A stretch of 18,098 bases of DNA from Ectocarpus siliculosus (GCA_000310025.1 FN649727.1:6153240-6171337); one strand, 5' to 3'; counted from the stretch's first letter, positions 1-10,274 are shown. The notes: generated by a model from the letters alone, not told the origin. Program-made: numbers and translations.

Positions 1-728
1 GCAGTTTGTTTTTCTGCGTGCTTTTGGTGTTGGATGTCATATGTTTCTCTTTTCTCTTTCTTGTCAATACATCTCACGGCGGAGCCGTGTTCTTCTTCGA
101 CGCCGATGAGGGCACCGGCCTCTGTCTCTCCCTCTTTTCACAGATGATTGTTTTTGTTTGTATGAGTCGAACGGTTGATTCGACGTCCGAGAGAGTGCCA
201 GGAAGTGTCAGGGTTGTTGGTGGAGGGGAGGTTGTTTTTGCTGACACGGTTGCTTCTACAATTGTACTGGTGGTGAGGGGTTTGCCCAAACCAATGTTTG
301 GACAAAGGCCACAGCAGTCACTGCTGTTGCCCCCGGCCGGCTGCATTCACGTTCGGCAATCATGTGATACGGTTTCTGAAGTCCTCACGGCGCTAGTAGC
401 AATGGTGCATTTACCCCCGCCCAAACGACCGAGTTGATGCCTTTCGCCTCCACCTGACTCCGCACTATCTTAGTTTATGGGCACCGGGGAGTTGTGCAGA
501 TCGCCTCTTCAGCGTCCCAAGAATTGAGTTCCTGACTCTTTTTGATTCTCCCAACTCTAACTTCAGTACGAATCTACCATCGCGATAAAAGCGTCATTCT
601 TCACGAATCAATGGGAATATTTAGCTAGAATTACGTGATTTGATGGTGCCATTTTCGTAACCCATGCAGGATGCCAGCTAAGCACTCCCCCCTCCCCCCC
701 CTGCTTCTCTTGTCGTTGCACGAAACAG
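1..728 (+). other. probable intron upstream of the SIM-protein terminal exon
   Basis: This stretch is T- and pyrimidine-rich with no conserved protein domain in any frame. It ends in a clear 3' splice site: a C/T tract at about 683-717 and then CAG-type AG at 727-728. A short segment around 78-125 reads GGAVFFFDADEG with G/C at most third positions and could be a fragment of an exon, but I found no donor in a phase that joins it to the exon at 729. The first exons of the gene lie outside the window or are not recognisable. Confidence 0.5.
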
Positions 729-1176
729 GCGGAAGAGGGGGGCGTCCGGTATGCCGGTGGGTGCCAATAAGAGGTACCAGTCGCAGGCGGTCGGCCTCGT
801 GCAGGAAGTGATCGAATGGCTGATCGAGAAGCGCATGGTCAAGTACGACGACGAGACCGAGTGGAGAAAACGTTCGGGCCTGGAGCCGCTTCCCCCGCCC
901 AAGCCCGCGGCAGGAAGTGGCAGCGGCGGCGGCGGCGACGGCGGCGGCGCAAGCGGGGGAGGAGGAGGAGGAGGGGGGGGGGGGGGGGTAGGAGGAGGAA
1001 GGAAGCCGGGACTACCCGTCCCGTTTGGCAACACCACCGGTGGTGCCGCCGCCGCCCGGAGCGCGCACGGTGCAATCTTCAGCGGCGGGAGTATGGGCGG
1101 CGGGGCGGCCGATGTGATCGACCTGCTGTCGGACAGCCCCGCGGAGGACGACGACGATGGTTACAGCGATTTCTAG
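729..1176 (+). CDS. terminal exon of an unidentified, probably nuclear protein with poly-Gly linker and SUMO-interacting motif (partial)
   Basis: The exon starts after the AG at 727-728 (phase 2, so the first base completes a codon) and stops at TAG 1174-1176. In-frame TAA at 679-681 shows the frame does not extend upstream without splicing. The encoded ~149 residues begin with a basic patch (RKRGAS), then a probable helical segment (VQEVIEWLIEKRMVKYDDET), a proline stretch, and a long Gly/Ser linker encoded by GGC/GGA/GGG runs (about 910-1005). The extreme C-terminus reads DVIDLLSDSPAEDDDD. A hydrophobic VIDLL core, then serines, then an acidic run is the classic type of SUMO-interacting motif, with the serines as possible phosphorylation sites. 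Such motifs are common in DNA-repair and chromatin proteins, so a nuclear role is inferred. The family was not recognised. The ATG at 751 is internal to the exon and need not be the start. The G-run at 970-988 is prone to length error. Confidence 0.75.
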
Positions 1177-4100
1177 GCGGCGTGACAGATGGGATGATGT
1201 ACACGCTGCCTGGATCGACTCGGCGGGGGCCAGTTCTGATGTCCGCTGCGCGGAGTATTTTGGAACCTATTTCGTGTCTTGGGCTTTTGCTTTCATGCGA
1301 GCAGAATACTCGACTGGTCGTCCGAAGCAGCAACCTGGCATTCGTGGGACAACTGTTTGAGGCGTGGGAAGGGTTTAGGAGGAAGAGGTCTTTCCTGGTA
1401 TGACGTGTCCCCCTCGGATTGGACGATTGGGGGGGGAAGATGCAACAGCAGGCCGATGGAGCACGAGATGTGTAGCAGATACATAGATAGGTCGTATTCC
1501 CAGCTGTCGGACGGATCATGTGAACATGAGGCAGCAGAGAACCCAATCACTGGTTCTTTTCTTTCGGTTCCTATCTTTGTGCCGAGCGCTTGCTCGCGCT
1601 ATTTTACGAGCTCTGTCTCCGCTGTTTTGCTCACGTCTCCTGTGGATATTGTCTGTCGATAGCAAAGAGAAGGCAGCCTCTTGCAGTCTGTACCTTGGAG
1701 TCGTTTCCGTTTTCCTGCGCATGGGTCTGCTCCTTACTGATACATGGTGTTTTACACGCTGAGTACATCCGCCCACGTTGTTTCGGGGAATTTTCGTTGT
1801 TTACGAAGCCAACAGCAGTGGAGACGATGTTTTTGTTGTCGGTGGCACTTTTCTTCTATTGGCACGTTATGCGAATATTGCTCCAAGAACAAGAATGTTG
1901 GTGGTGCAACTTCGTAGGGTGACTCATCAGTTATACGGAGTGGGGCTCATCGATTCGTTGTCAAACCTGAGGTGCCGACGTAGTTGCTTCTGTGAGAACA
2001 GAGCTTGAAGATACTGTGGCGTGTAGAAATTTTTGTTCTGTCGACTACACCCGTCATGATGCCGCTAGACTGGGTGGGTGGGTGGGAGTTCGATAAGCTG
2101 ATTCATCACCCCAAAAATCCTCCGGTCGCATCGACCAGCGACAGCTTGGGCGAAATGCCCGTTTGGTGCATGGTATGTCGGACTTTAGGTAACTGCCGTG
2201 TTATAGGCTGTCGGATTTGCTTGGTTGTGCCTCGATGCTGCGCGAACACCAAGTCGCCCGTTCTTTCGACACGAAACAATTAAACAGACGCCTCTTGCTC
2301 ACCACATCTGCAAAAGCAAAGGCGGAGAGAAACCCGCAAGCAAAAGTTGAGCAGCTACGTAGCTCTCTGTCGGGGCTGGGAGCTGCTTCTCGACAAGCGT
2401 AGGAAGGCATGCAGACAACACCCGACGAAGCTGACATTGAGGTGTTGTCCAACTGATTTGCTGAGTGTCCCGAGCTCGATGATGCGCAGCAGCGGCTTTC
2501 AGCTCTTGATATCGCCTTAATTGTTAAAATCTGTTCCAACCTTATCTGATACATCGGACGCGGTCGAGGTAAAACGGCGTGTCTCCTTTGAGTCCCGATG
2601 CACCACACACGCCAAGGTAAGAGGAGATGGCCTTGCTTAGGAATATTCTGCCCAACGCCAAGCCATGAACAGAGGGCACGCGGTCCAAAAGCTCGGTCAA
2701 AAAATAATAAAAACAATTTGACTTCCTATTCCTGCATCACTCCAAGGAAACGCTGCATTTTGAGCACAGTCCCTTTGTGGCGCGTTGATTTTGCGTGTGT
2801 AGAGACATGGACAAAGAAAAACTTCGAAAAACAACGCCCTCTCAAACCCTTGTACAAGGTATATTCCTGCCTTGCCTTCACGCGAAGCACACCACCTGCA
2901 GAACTCCTGTCGTAACTGCTGGGCTCTGCGGTGCATGATCAAGCCGCAGATAAATGTTCGATGCATTTAGACTAGTCAATAGTCTATCTATTGACCACCC
3001 TCCGTCGTAGAGCCTTCGCTCCTTCTCCGCACACGATCAGGCTCCTCAAGGGGGGCGGGGGGTGCGAACCGTCCCTCCCCTCCCGCCGTCTTTCTCTCTT
3101 CCTTCAAAGTGTTGATCGTTTCCATCCGGTGCACCATTAAGCCTGGCGTTGCGGGCGCACACGAAAGGAGGGGTCAGCGTGATCCTTGCGCCGTCGAAAT
3201 AAAGAGAGAAACGCTTCGCTCGGCCAACCCGCTTCGATCACCATTGAGATGGTGAGAGGGGTTAACGGGATATGACAAGTAAGACCGAGCGTCGTCAACA
3301 TTGCCTCAGAACCAATGCGCCATGCAAGGCTGTTGTGGGCATTTAGATATCTACAGCGAGAGGTGACAAAACGTGCACCCCCCACTTTAGCACGGTGTGC
3401 GTACATTTTTGTCACAAGATACGGCAAAAAAGGGCGCTGGCGAATCGGTGTGCGCAACACGGGCGGGTTGTGGTGGGCTGATCCCGAGTATGGATACATG
3501 TGTTTTCTCACCTGCAGTGATCAGAACTTGGCCACCTTTGCCGGGTGGTTGATGGCGCCGCGGTTCGGTTATCCACCAACAGGAAGGGTGCATGGATGTC
3601 AACATAACATGAACACCGAACGAGGCGGCAGAAGGAATCGAACAACATGGCGTGTAGCAGTAACTATAGTGTGTACACGCTGCTCTGTTGTAGTCTACGT
3701 TCTCAATCGTGCAGGATCTTTTGGTCGACGTATGTATGCAACCATGTGCGGTTTTTGGTTGACACAAGAAGTCTAGAGGACTCGAGTTGCTATGCTTCGC
3801 ATCGCATCCATCAGCTGTTTTCGGACACAAACATACACGCCCAAGGCTACAGACAGTACTGTGTCGGGTACGGTGGTATGGGCCTGCTACGGAGCGGCGG
3901 TGTTGCACATTACTTGCCCCAAATACACGAATATGGCCTATCCGCCGAAAGTGCTACAGCAGTGCTATACACCTCACCTATCAGGAGCCTCCACTTGAGC
4001 GGAACGTTGTGCAAAACATTCATTGTCCAGGCAGCGAGAGAGAGCGGAACCCTGCTCTGCCCTGGCGTACTGTTTGCGAGTTTGCGAGCAACGGAGCAAC

Positions 4101-4273
4101 AGGCAGAGGTGTGCAGCACTTGGCGCAACGGGATGGGGGCCCCGTAGCGTGGCTCACCCACCATCTTCGCAGATCTCACCTCGCTCGTGATTGAGCTGTC
4201 CTGATCATCTCATCACCCAGCCAAGCCCGGAGTAGGATTACGGCATCATTTTACTGTTCCTCAGTGCAGGACC
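1177..4273. other. 3.1-kb stretch without a supportable gene
   Basis: No frame on either strand shows a recognisable domain. Open frames of 60-170 codons occur but are typical of chance at this base composition, and opposing frames overlap one another. Two segments look mildly protein-like. The first is a plus-strand frame of about 65 codons ending at TAG 2400-2402, preceded by a possible acceptor at 2208, with a polar and helical C-terminal half. The second is a minus-strand frame ending near 3137. Neither can be joined to a second exon in phase. Small inverted repeats are present, for example an 8-bp stem around 2975-2995 (GTCAATAG/CTATTGAC). The first few hundred bases presumably contain the 3' UTR of the upstream gene. 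Confidence 0.5.
2209..2402 (+). other. possible orphan terminal exon with helical, charged C-terminus (unproven)
   Basis: After an AG at 2207-2208 a frame stays open to a TAG at 2400-2402. It encodes a polar, Lys/Arg/Gln/Ala-rich stretch (for example TSAKAKAERNPQAKVEQL) that could be a coiled coil. The 3' splice site has only a weak pyrimidine tract. The nearest good upstream donor (GTATGT at 2173) is in the wrong phase and only 36 bases away, so no gene model could be built. The opposite strand is also open here. Chance is a reasonable explanation. Confidence 0.15.
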
Positions 4274-4990
4274 ATGCGGTTGCTCTTGTGTTTCCTCTTA
4301 GCACGGCTCGTCAGGTGAGAGTAGGGCGGCAGCTGGAGGGCAGCGAAAAAACTGACAGTCCCGCCACTTTCCTGCCGTGTGCTCTTGCTCTGTCTCGCTC
4401 TCTACATACTCGCCTCGTAAATGCCATCAGTAGTACTTCACCCAGCCCCACAACAGTAGTCCCACTCACCACACAGTTCCATCTGATTCACGAGTTGCTC
4501 TCGCCTGGCTCACTCTGGGTGGCAAGTGAGGCGTCGAAATACATGTTGATAACTAATCTCTACCCGCTCGCTCATGTAAAAGATCGTAATCGCTCTGCTA
4601 CTGCTGTCCTGCTATGTCAGCACGTCAGCACACACACGAATGCATGTGATGATATGCATGGTGTGCACAGCCTACAGAGTAGTCTTCATCCTCTGGTAAC
4701 TCTTATCCTTCCTCCCTCGCACACCCCCTGTATCCCTCAGATACTGCATATCATCGATCACAGGTCGCCCTGTTACACACACACGTTGTTCCTCCGTTTG
4801 TTTGATTGATTGTCTGCGTCACGTGATGGCACCAGCTTGGCGGCCGGCTTCGGCCTCAGACCTGGCATGGGGAGCGGGCGAAGCATCACGGCTGGAAATC
4901 GACACACGCGACATTTCTCTTGTTGCGACGGGAAACATGTGCGCGTACATGGCTGTTGTGGATTGGGTAGAAGTGGGCCAAATGGTTGCC
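4274..4990 (+). CDS. candidate 5' exons of the fibrillin gene (signal/presequence), exons 4274-4314 and 4741-4990
   Basis: An ATG at 4274 in the favourable context AGGACCATGC begins a 13-codon hydrophobic stretch (MRLLLCFLLARLV) ending at a textbook donor, CAG|GTGAGAG, after 4314 (phase 2). This resembles the core of an ER signal peptide, which nucleus-encoded plastid proteins need in algae with secondary plastids. The strongest acceptor nearby (long pyrimidine tract, CCCTCAG ending at 4740) opens a 250-base exon without stops, ending at donor GCC|GTAAGTG after 4990 in phase 0. That is exactly the phase required by the secure exon at 5966. With these two exons the full coding length is 999 bases (332 residues), within the usual range for fibrillins. 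An alternative acceptor at 4835 would give LAAGFGLRPG right after the signal, closer to the ASAFAP-like cleavage motif, but then the donor at 4990 is out of phase. The exon 2 protein shows no domain. Translation could instead start at ATG 5945 or 5981. Confidence 0.4.
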
Positions 4991-5965
4991 GTAAGTGCTA
5001 CATACTACTGCTGTAGGTGTCATGTGGCCAGTCCAGTTGGGTGTGCTGTGCATGTAATCTATCGAGAACACGTCGACGAAGAAATTCGTGTGAAAAAAGG
5101 GAAGCGTCCTCGACAGACTTTGGGAGATAGTGAGAATAATACCCTATCTTTCGAGTTACGCGACGACAATCTGCTGTTCGAGGCACCCTTCTGCCGGGAA
5201 GCGGCCGCTCCAAAATGGATTCCCAGATTCTTTGGATTGAGCCCATCAGGTCCGTCGCAACAAACGAACCTGCTGGGCTCACGCCAAGAGTCCGGGATTC
5301 CGTTAGGGAGTGACTGAATGCCGGCTGGCGGACGCCTCGAACAATACTTGTTTGTCGTCGCATAAATATGGCTTTGGTCCCCCACCGTTTGGAAATAGGC
5401 ATGGCGGGTGGTGGCCACCGCCTTTTCCCTTGTTTTTCGCGGCAATTTCTGGGCTTCTTTTTATTGGCAGATTTTTCTTCGTTGCGCGCTCTTGTTGTTC
5501 GCCGTTGTTCCCTACCGCGCATACGAATACAACTCTTCGATTGGATTATTTCATTCTGTAACCGTCCGCGTCAGTTGAAGCGCGGAGATCGAGACAACCG
5601 TTCGTAGTGTGAGACAACAACAACGACAATATGTCATGGGCATGTCAGAGTTTTCAGCTGTGTGGTACCCCGCGCTAAGGGTCGCAGTTTATCTGATAAA
5701 AGTCTGAACGTTTGAACTGTTTAAACATTCAGCTACAAGTCTCTGGGACTCTGCTTCTCTGGCAATTGATCTGATGCTCACCCATCCTTCCTTTTGCTAT
5801 GTTCGTCATGTATCAGTCGGCACAACTCACGAAGTTAAGCAGATGACAGCGAACTGAAAACCTGCGTAAAGGCGTGCACTACTCCTCCAGATGCAACCCA
5901 ACTGCCGGCTAATCGCTGGTGCGGCCTACTGATACCCGTCACCAATGATCTCTTCTGTCATGCAG

Positions 5966-8221
5966 GTACTGACCACACGCATGAGCTCGGTGGGCACGCC
6001 TGCTGATGTCGACGAGATTACTCTCATCAAGAATTCTCTGCTCCAGGTTAGTGCGGACGGTCTACAGCAGTAGTTTTACGTGCCAAATACTCACGACAAC
6101 GGTTGTTTTTTGGGCAACTCGGTGGAACGAACGAAAGGAAGAGAAACAAAAGCCAGAAGCAGAACACAAAACAGAGGTTGATTTGTACCGTTGCCGCTGT
6201 GGTCGGCCTTGATTGGTGTCCGTGGCTATCGAATGGACGGAGGAATCTGGGATCTGAGGCCGCTCTCGGAACCATACTTTTCCCCCACCGGTCGTCGCCG
6301 AATCCAAAACCACCAAGCATAGAACATGTAGGCAGGAGCATATCTCCTACACGATCTCTTTTCATAGAGTTGAGTGTTCAACGTTCCCACCCAAAAGGTG
6401 GCGGCGATGACCGAGCGAGGGCAGCTGGCGACGGAGGCCCAGCAGAACGACATGGACCTCTTGCTGGAGCGCCTAGAAGAGCTGAAGGCGGAGGAGCTGC
6501 TCGAGCCGTACAAGGATGAGAACATGGTGGGGACCTGGACGCTCGTCTACTCGTCCTCGCAGGCGTTCCGCTCCAGCCCGTTCTTCGCAACGTTCCAAGC
6601 GCTGATCGGCAAGGACGGCGTCGCCGAGAGGATCTTTTCCTTCACCGACGCGTTCCCCAACGCCAAGATTGGTCAGGCGAGGCAGATCGTGAACGAGGAC
6701 TGCACCGAGCTCCTGTCGCGGGTGGAGATGTCGGTTTGGCCTCACAGGTAATTCAGATGCGACGGGAGAGAGAAACAGGCAGAGAGGCTGTGTCGAACCG
6801 CTGTTGAGCCCTGTGTGCGAGTAGTGCATTTCGGGGTATCATCCGACACAAGATTGATACAAGATTGATTGTGAGGGAATTCATGAGAACAATGCCAGGC
6901 GCTTGCAGCGATGGGAGCACAGCGGTGTTTACCATCCTCTAGAGACATCGCGCTGGGTGTTCGCGTTCACACGTCACACGTGCTTGATTCGACGCCTTCA
7001 CCGTGACGTTTTCGTTTTTGGTCAATGGTCGAAAGAGAACCGCCTGCTAGGCCACCACCCACAACATCTCTATCCGAGACGGGCATTTCTATTGCCCCCT
7101 TTTTTTCTTTCTCCAACGAAATGGCACGAGTTGCGACGATACGGTAAACTCCTCTCGTCCCCGCCAATACCCGCGTCAAGTTGACAAAGTGCTCCTCAAC
7201 ACCAAAACGCTGACGACAACAACAGCCCACGTACCCACCGACCAAGCAAAGCCAGCCACCGACCGAACGCGGGCGTTTCTCACCCCAACAGCGATCATCG
7301 TCGCCTCTTTTTTGTTTGTTTTTTTCGCATCTTGGGCGACAACACGTGGTGCCAAGTAGATGGATATCGGGCGTAGTGGAGACGCGGTCCAAGATCGTGA
7401 ACGACGACATCGGCGACCAATTGGAGGTTATCGTCGACGACACCAGGGTTAGCGATTCCATTCTGGGCAAGATCAGCCCTCGTCTCGAGGAGGTGCGAGT
7501 GCCGGTCGACCAGCTCTCGGAGAGGTTAGTGGGGGATCGATCCACTGGGGGAGGCAGGGAAGTAGGGGTGCTCGCAGAGTGTTGGAAGAATTCAAGAGTG
7601 TCTTCGGTGAAATGAAACCGCCCGTGGGTTGGACGGTCAGAACATTTGGCGATGACATCTCCCATCACCGAAGATTCGGGGACCCACGGACTCAGGGCAT
7701 GGACTGATGGACGACTAGTCTAGGCCTATGACCTTTCGATACATTGTCTCTGCATACACGGGGCTGGGAGTCAAGCCTTAAACGGGCATTCCCTACACGA
7801 ATGTTTTTACCCAGCTCGCTGCCGAATGTGTCCAAGACACTTGAAGGTCTGATCTCGGTCTCCGTTGTGCACTATGGACGGAATTTTCTCGCAATCCTGC
7901 TTCGTAATTTTTCGTTCGTCTCTGCACTCGGGCTTGTTTTTCTTTGGGGAGCAATATCGGGTTTACTTGAGGCCGAAAGAGCTTTTAGCCGCCGCCAAGG
8001 CACATTCGGACAGTCTCATTTACATATTAGTTCTCGACCAATCAGCTGGCGATTTTCCTCGCTTGAATGCCACCCGACCCTGCCGTAACTGCCCACTCCG
8101 CCTGCGCAGACTATTCGACCGCATTCCGCGCATCACGCTGGACACGGTTTTCCTTGATCAAGATCTACGCGTGTCTCGCCTCCCGGATAGAAATTTCTTG
8201 GTATACGTCAAGGACTACTGA
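5966..8221 (+). CDS. plastid lipid-associated protein / fibrillin (PAP_fibrillin) family, four secure exons
   Basis: Exons are 5966-6046, 6398-6747, 7360-7524 and 8110-8221 (TGA at 8219-8221), with intron phases 0, 2 and 2 and donors GTTAGT, GTAATT and GTTAGT. The 235 residues cover a whole PAP/fibrillin domain. An N-terminal helix with LLERLEEL comes first. Then follow GTWTLVYSSSQAFRSSPFF, the hallmark GxWxLxYtSS...FRSSPFF block, and the RQIVNEDC region. Next come WISGVVETRSKIV and a beta-rich LEVIVDDTRV, and finally LDTVFLDQDLRVSR, the family's C-terminal LDxxYLDxDLRxxR signature, ending shortly after NFLVYV. Fibrillins are lipocalin-like proteins of plastoglobules, thylakoids or stroma that bind lipophilic molecules, with structural roles in plastoglobules and in stress or plastoquinone biology. 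The subgroup could not be assigned. The exon starting at 5966 also lies in a frame open from ATG 5945, so an alternative short start exists. Third-position GC is high in exon 6398-6747. No frameshift or lost signature residue was seen, so the gene appears intact. Confidence 0.9.
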
Positions 8222-8439
8222 CGAAACCGAGTGTAATTATTTGAACGGCGGGGGGTTGTAGGTGGATGCGGCGGAACCACAGCAGAGTGATGGGACGGGC
8301 GGTGAACAAAGGTGAAGGGGGATCCGATCATTTTGACCCTAAGCTTACCGGGGACGAGACAACGCGCCTCGTTCTTGGGATGGGTTGTGTTGTAGAGAGT
8401 TTATGTGGCACTCACGCAAGAGACCCCGTGATGATCGGC
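8222..8439. other. short spacer downstream of the fibrillin gene
   Basis: It presumably contains the fibrillin 3' UTR. No canonical AATAAA is seen and no coding signal was recognised. Confidence 0.4.
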
Positions 8440-8987
8440 TCATTGATTTGTTGGACGCGAGATTTGTGTAGGGACCAAATTGAAATGCTTGTTCGTTTTG
8501 TGTATTGTTTCATGCGTGCTTGAACCAAAAGCGTCCTTGTGTCCGCGAGCGACATTAGAGAAAATAGTTCCAATTCGGCACGATTGGTATGGTCTACACG
8601 ATGGTTGGAGTTTTTCGGCATGCCTTCTTGCCGAATCCGGTGGTGAACGTGACTGTGAGAGAGAGTGGGTCACGGTTGAGAGAATGAGACCCTTACGTTT
8701 CTCTGCAACTGCGACTGGATGTGGTAGACACGTGGGTTAGGATTTGCCTGTGTGTTCAGCTGTCTGAGAAAGTCGGCCGTGTCCGGCGCCACGGACGGTA
8801 GTGATCCATCGTCAATACTCCTGCACGACGTGTCTGGAACCGATTCATGAATTGACGTGGGTTCCAAAAAGATGGTAGGAACTCGCCGTTACCTCTTGAA
8901 CATTGCTTTGCCAGCATAACCCTTGGAAGTATCTCTTAGCAAGGGTATTACTTGACCTCCGCTGCTACTAACGTCTGGGGTAGGCAT
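8440..8987 (-). CDS. candidate three-exon small gene of unknown function (hypothetical)
   Basis: On the minus strand an ATG at 8987 opens 31 codons (including RDTSKGYAGKAMFK) ending at donor AG|GTAACG (exon 8987-8893, phase 2). An acceptor GTGCAG leads to exon 8820-8697 (41 codons, including DTADFLRQLNTQANPNPRVY), which ends at donor AAC|GTAAGG in phase 0. A strong acceptor CTCTCTCTCACAG then opens a frame from about 8652 to the stop at 8440. Phases agree across both junctions and the predicted product is about 143 residues, polar, with no membrane segment. Against it, the two introns would be only about 72 and 44 bases, much shorter than those of the secure genes here, and no family was recognised. 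The model could be chance. It would be convergent with the fibrillin gene. Confidence 0.25.
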
Positions 8988-9381
8988 CACGCCGACCAAG
9001 TTCAATTTGTGCTGATTTTCCCGTCTCTACCCTGACGGATGGATTCAGATGGATTCAATCGGAGAAGCCCGTAGAGGAAGAACGAAATCCACAAGAACCG
9101 AACATCTGCCGTAGACCATACCTTCCTTCAGCTACCAGGAAACTACGCCGTCGTGGCGATCGAAACAAAAAACAGGGTGACACTACGCGTGACGCGTACG
9201 CGGCATCCTTCTCGCTCGAGGAAGGCAACAAGAGAAACAGGCCAATACATATGCCACCCGCCCTCTTCCGTTCACATGCCCGTGTACGGCACATAAACGA
9301 ACGGGTCTTTTTCGGCAAGGTCGAGGCTAGACAGCTCAGCTCCTTTGGTGTACGATCTGACGGAATGTAGGGACGTGAAGG

Positions 9382-10220
9382 ATGGCACTGCCGGTGCACG
9401 GTGCAGGAAGCTCCATCTCGGTAAGTCCTCGCACCCGCGCTGCACTTCCCCTTCTTGCCCGAATTTCTCACGATTGGGAGAGTGTTAAGGAGTGTGGCTG
9501 CTAGCTTAAATAGGGTACATCTTATTTAAGCTAGGATGTGGGTCGGTCCCAGGAGGTATACCCTTCAGACACCTACCCTCTTAGGATTTGTCTAGTCTGC
9601 GTACCGCCTGAGGTGAAGTTGGATCCCCACTTCACCTCAGACCCTTGCTGATCGTCTCTCAGCAATAACAAGCAACTTTCCCATCTCAACGTGGTCGTGG
9701 ACAAGCGTGTCAACGACAGAACCTACCTTCATCTATCTCTAGGAGCAAGCTACCGCCCACGGCTTCACCTCCTTTAAACTTGGCGTCAGCGGCAGGATCA
9801 GGATCTATCTCTAGGAGCAAGCTACCGCCCACGGCTTCAACTCCTTTAAAAGAGCCCCAGAGGGCGGGACGACTCATCTTTCGAAGGCTCGTCGGCGATG
9901 TGTGCCCACTAGGCTACCGGTACCCCTCTGGAAGGAGTTGGGGGTAGGGATAGAAATCGCACATGGGTATGTATCTGCTACGCCAATCAAGGGCACCCAT
10001 GAAAACTTCTCAACCGGAACATGGGAAATGCCTGACACCCAAGCGCTGTTGCCAATTCATGCCTTTCCTTGCGTTTTGAATACCCTCCATCCCTCCTTCT
10101 TGTAGTCTCCAGGGCGATGATGAAGTGCAGGTCTATTCTGATGAGAAGGACGAACGAACGAAGGGAAAATACGGGCACACGGCGACGAAAGTCAGCCATA
10201 GGCTATTGATGCCTTCCTGA
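9382..10220 (+). CDS. candidate two-exon micro-gene of unknown function (hypothetical)
   Basis: ATG at 9382 opens 13 codons (MALPVHGAGSSIS) up to a consensus donor TCG|GTAAGT after 9420 in phase 0. A good acceptor (CTTCTTGTAGTCTCCAG ending at 10112) opens a phase-0 frame, beginning GDDEVQVYSDEKDERTK, to TGA 10218-10220, giving 48 residues. The second exon is acidic then basic and has no known domain. The first AUG is immediately preceded by an in-frame TGA. The intervening 692 bases contain the hairpin and direct-repeat cluster, so if the model is right that cluster is intronic. There is no homology support, and two-exon models of this size can arise by chance. Confidence 0.22.
9501..9534. 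repeat. perfect 12-bp inverted repeat (hairpin 1)
   Basis: CTAGCTTAAATA (9501-9512) pairs perfectly with TATTTAAGCTAG (9523-9534) across a 10-base loop. It is the first of three hairpins within 165 bases. Confidence 0.85.
9608..9640. repeat. perfect 12-bp inverted repeat (hairpin 2)
   Basis: CTGAGGTGAAGT (9608-9619) pairs perfectly with ACTTCACCTCAG (9629-9640) across a 9-base loop containing GGATCC. It is followed at once by a third, smaller stem, TTGCTGA (9645-9651) with TCAGCAA (9659-9665). Confidence 0.85.
9731..9850 (+). repeat. 48-bp direct repeat, period 72
   Basis: The segment beginning ATCTATCTCTAGGAGCAAGC at 9731-9778 recurs at 9803-9850 with one difference seen (TTCACCTCC versus TTCAACTCC). 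The two copies are separated by about 24 unrelated bases. The repeat lies just downstream of the hairpins at 9501-9665. Confidence 0.85.
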
Positions 10221-10274
10221 ACGAGCCCTTGTGTCAAACGTCGACGATTTCCGAAGGAAAAATGCGGGCATACG
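10159..10274 (+). repeat. short imperfect direct repeat (23 bp, 20 identities)
   Basis: The 23-base segment starting CGAAGGGAAAATACGGGCAC at 10159-10181 matches 10252-10274 at 20 of 23 positions. Both copies lie in the same reading frame (encoding KGKYGHT and KEKCGHT), separated by an in-frame TGA at 10218. This suggests a local duplication. Confidence 0.5.

Noticed and set aside
751-1403. Several overlapping long open frames across the G-rich tract on both strands
   Set aside because: They are low-complexity shadows (poly-Pro, poly-Arg) of the poly-Gly-coding exon. Only the frame ending in the acidic SIM tail has a proper splice acceptor and sensible termini.
2530-2616. Possible exon ending at CCAAG|GTAAGAGG
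   Set aside because: No acceptor upstream within the open frame and no in-phase partner downstream. The ATG at 2599 gives only six codons.
3620-3650. Sequence resembling a tRNA B box on the minus strand (GTTCGATTCC)
   Set aside because: No A box, acceptor stem or anticodon arm could be placed around it.
3387-3908. 173-codon minus-strand and 150- to 166-codon plus-strand open frames
   Set aside because: Frames on both strands overlap mutually, with no domain, irregular codon use and no consistent splice structure. They are compatible with chance.
4998-5522. 174-codon minus-strand open frame opposite the fibrillin 5' region
   Set aside because: Arg/Ser-rich with no recognisable domain. The plus strand carries better splice signals in the same place.
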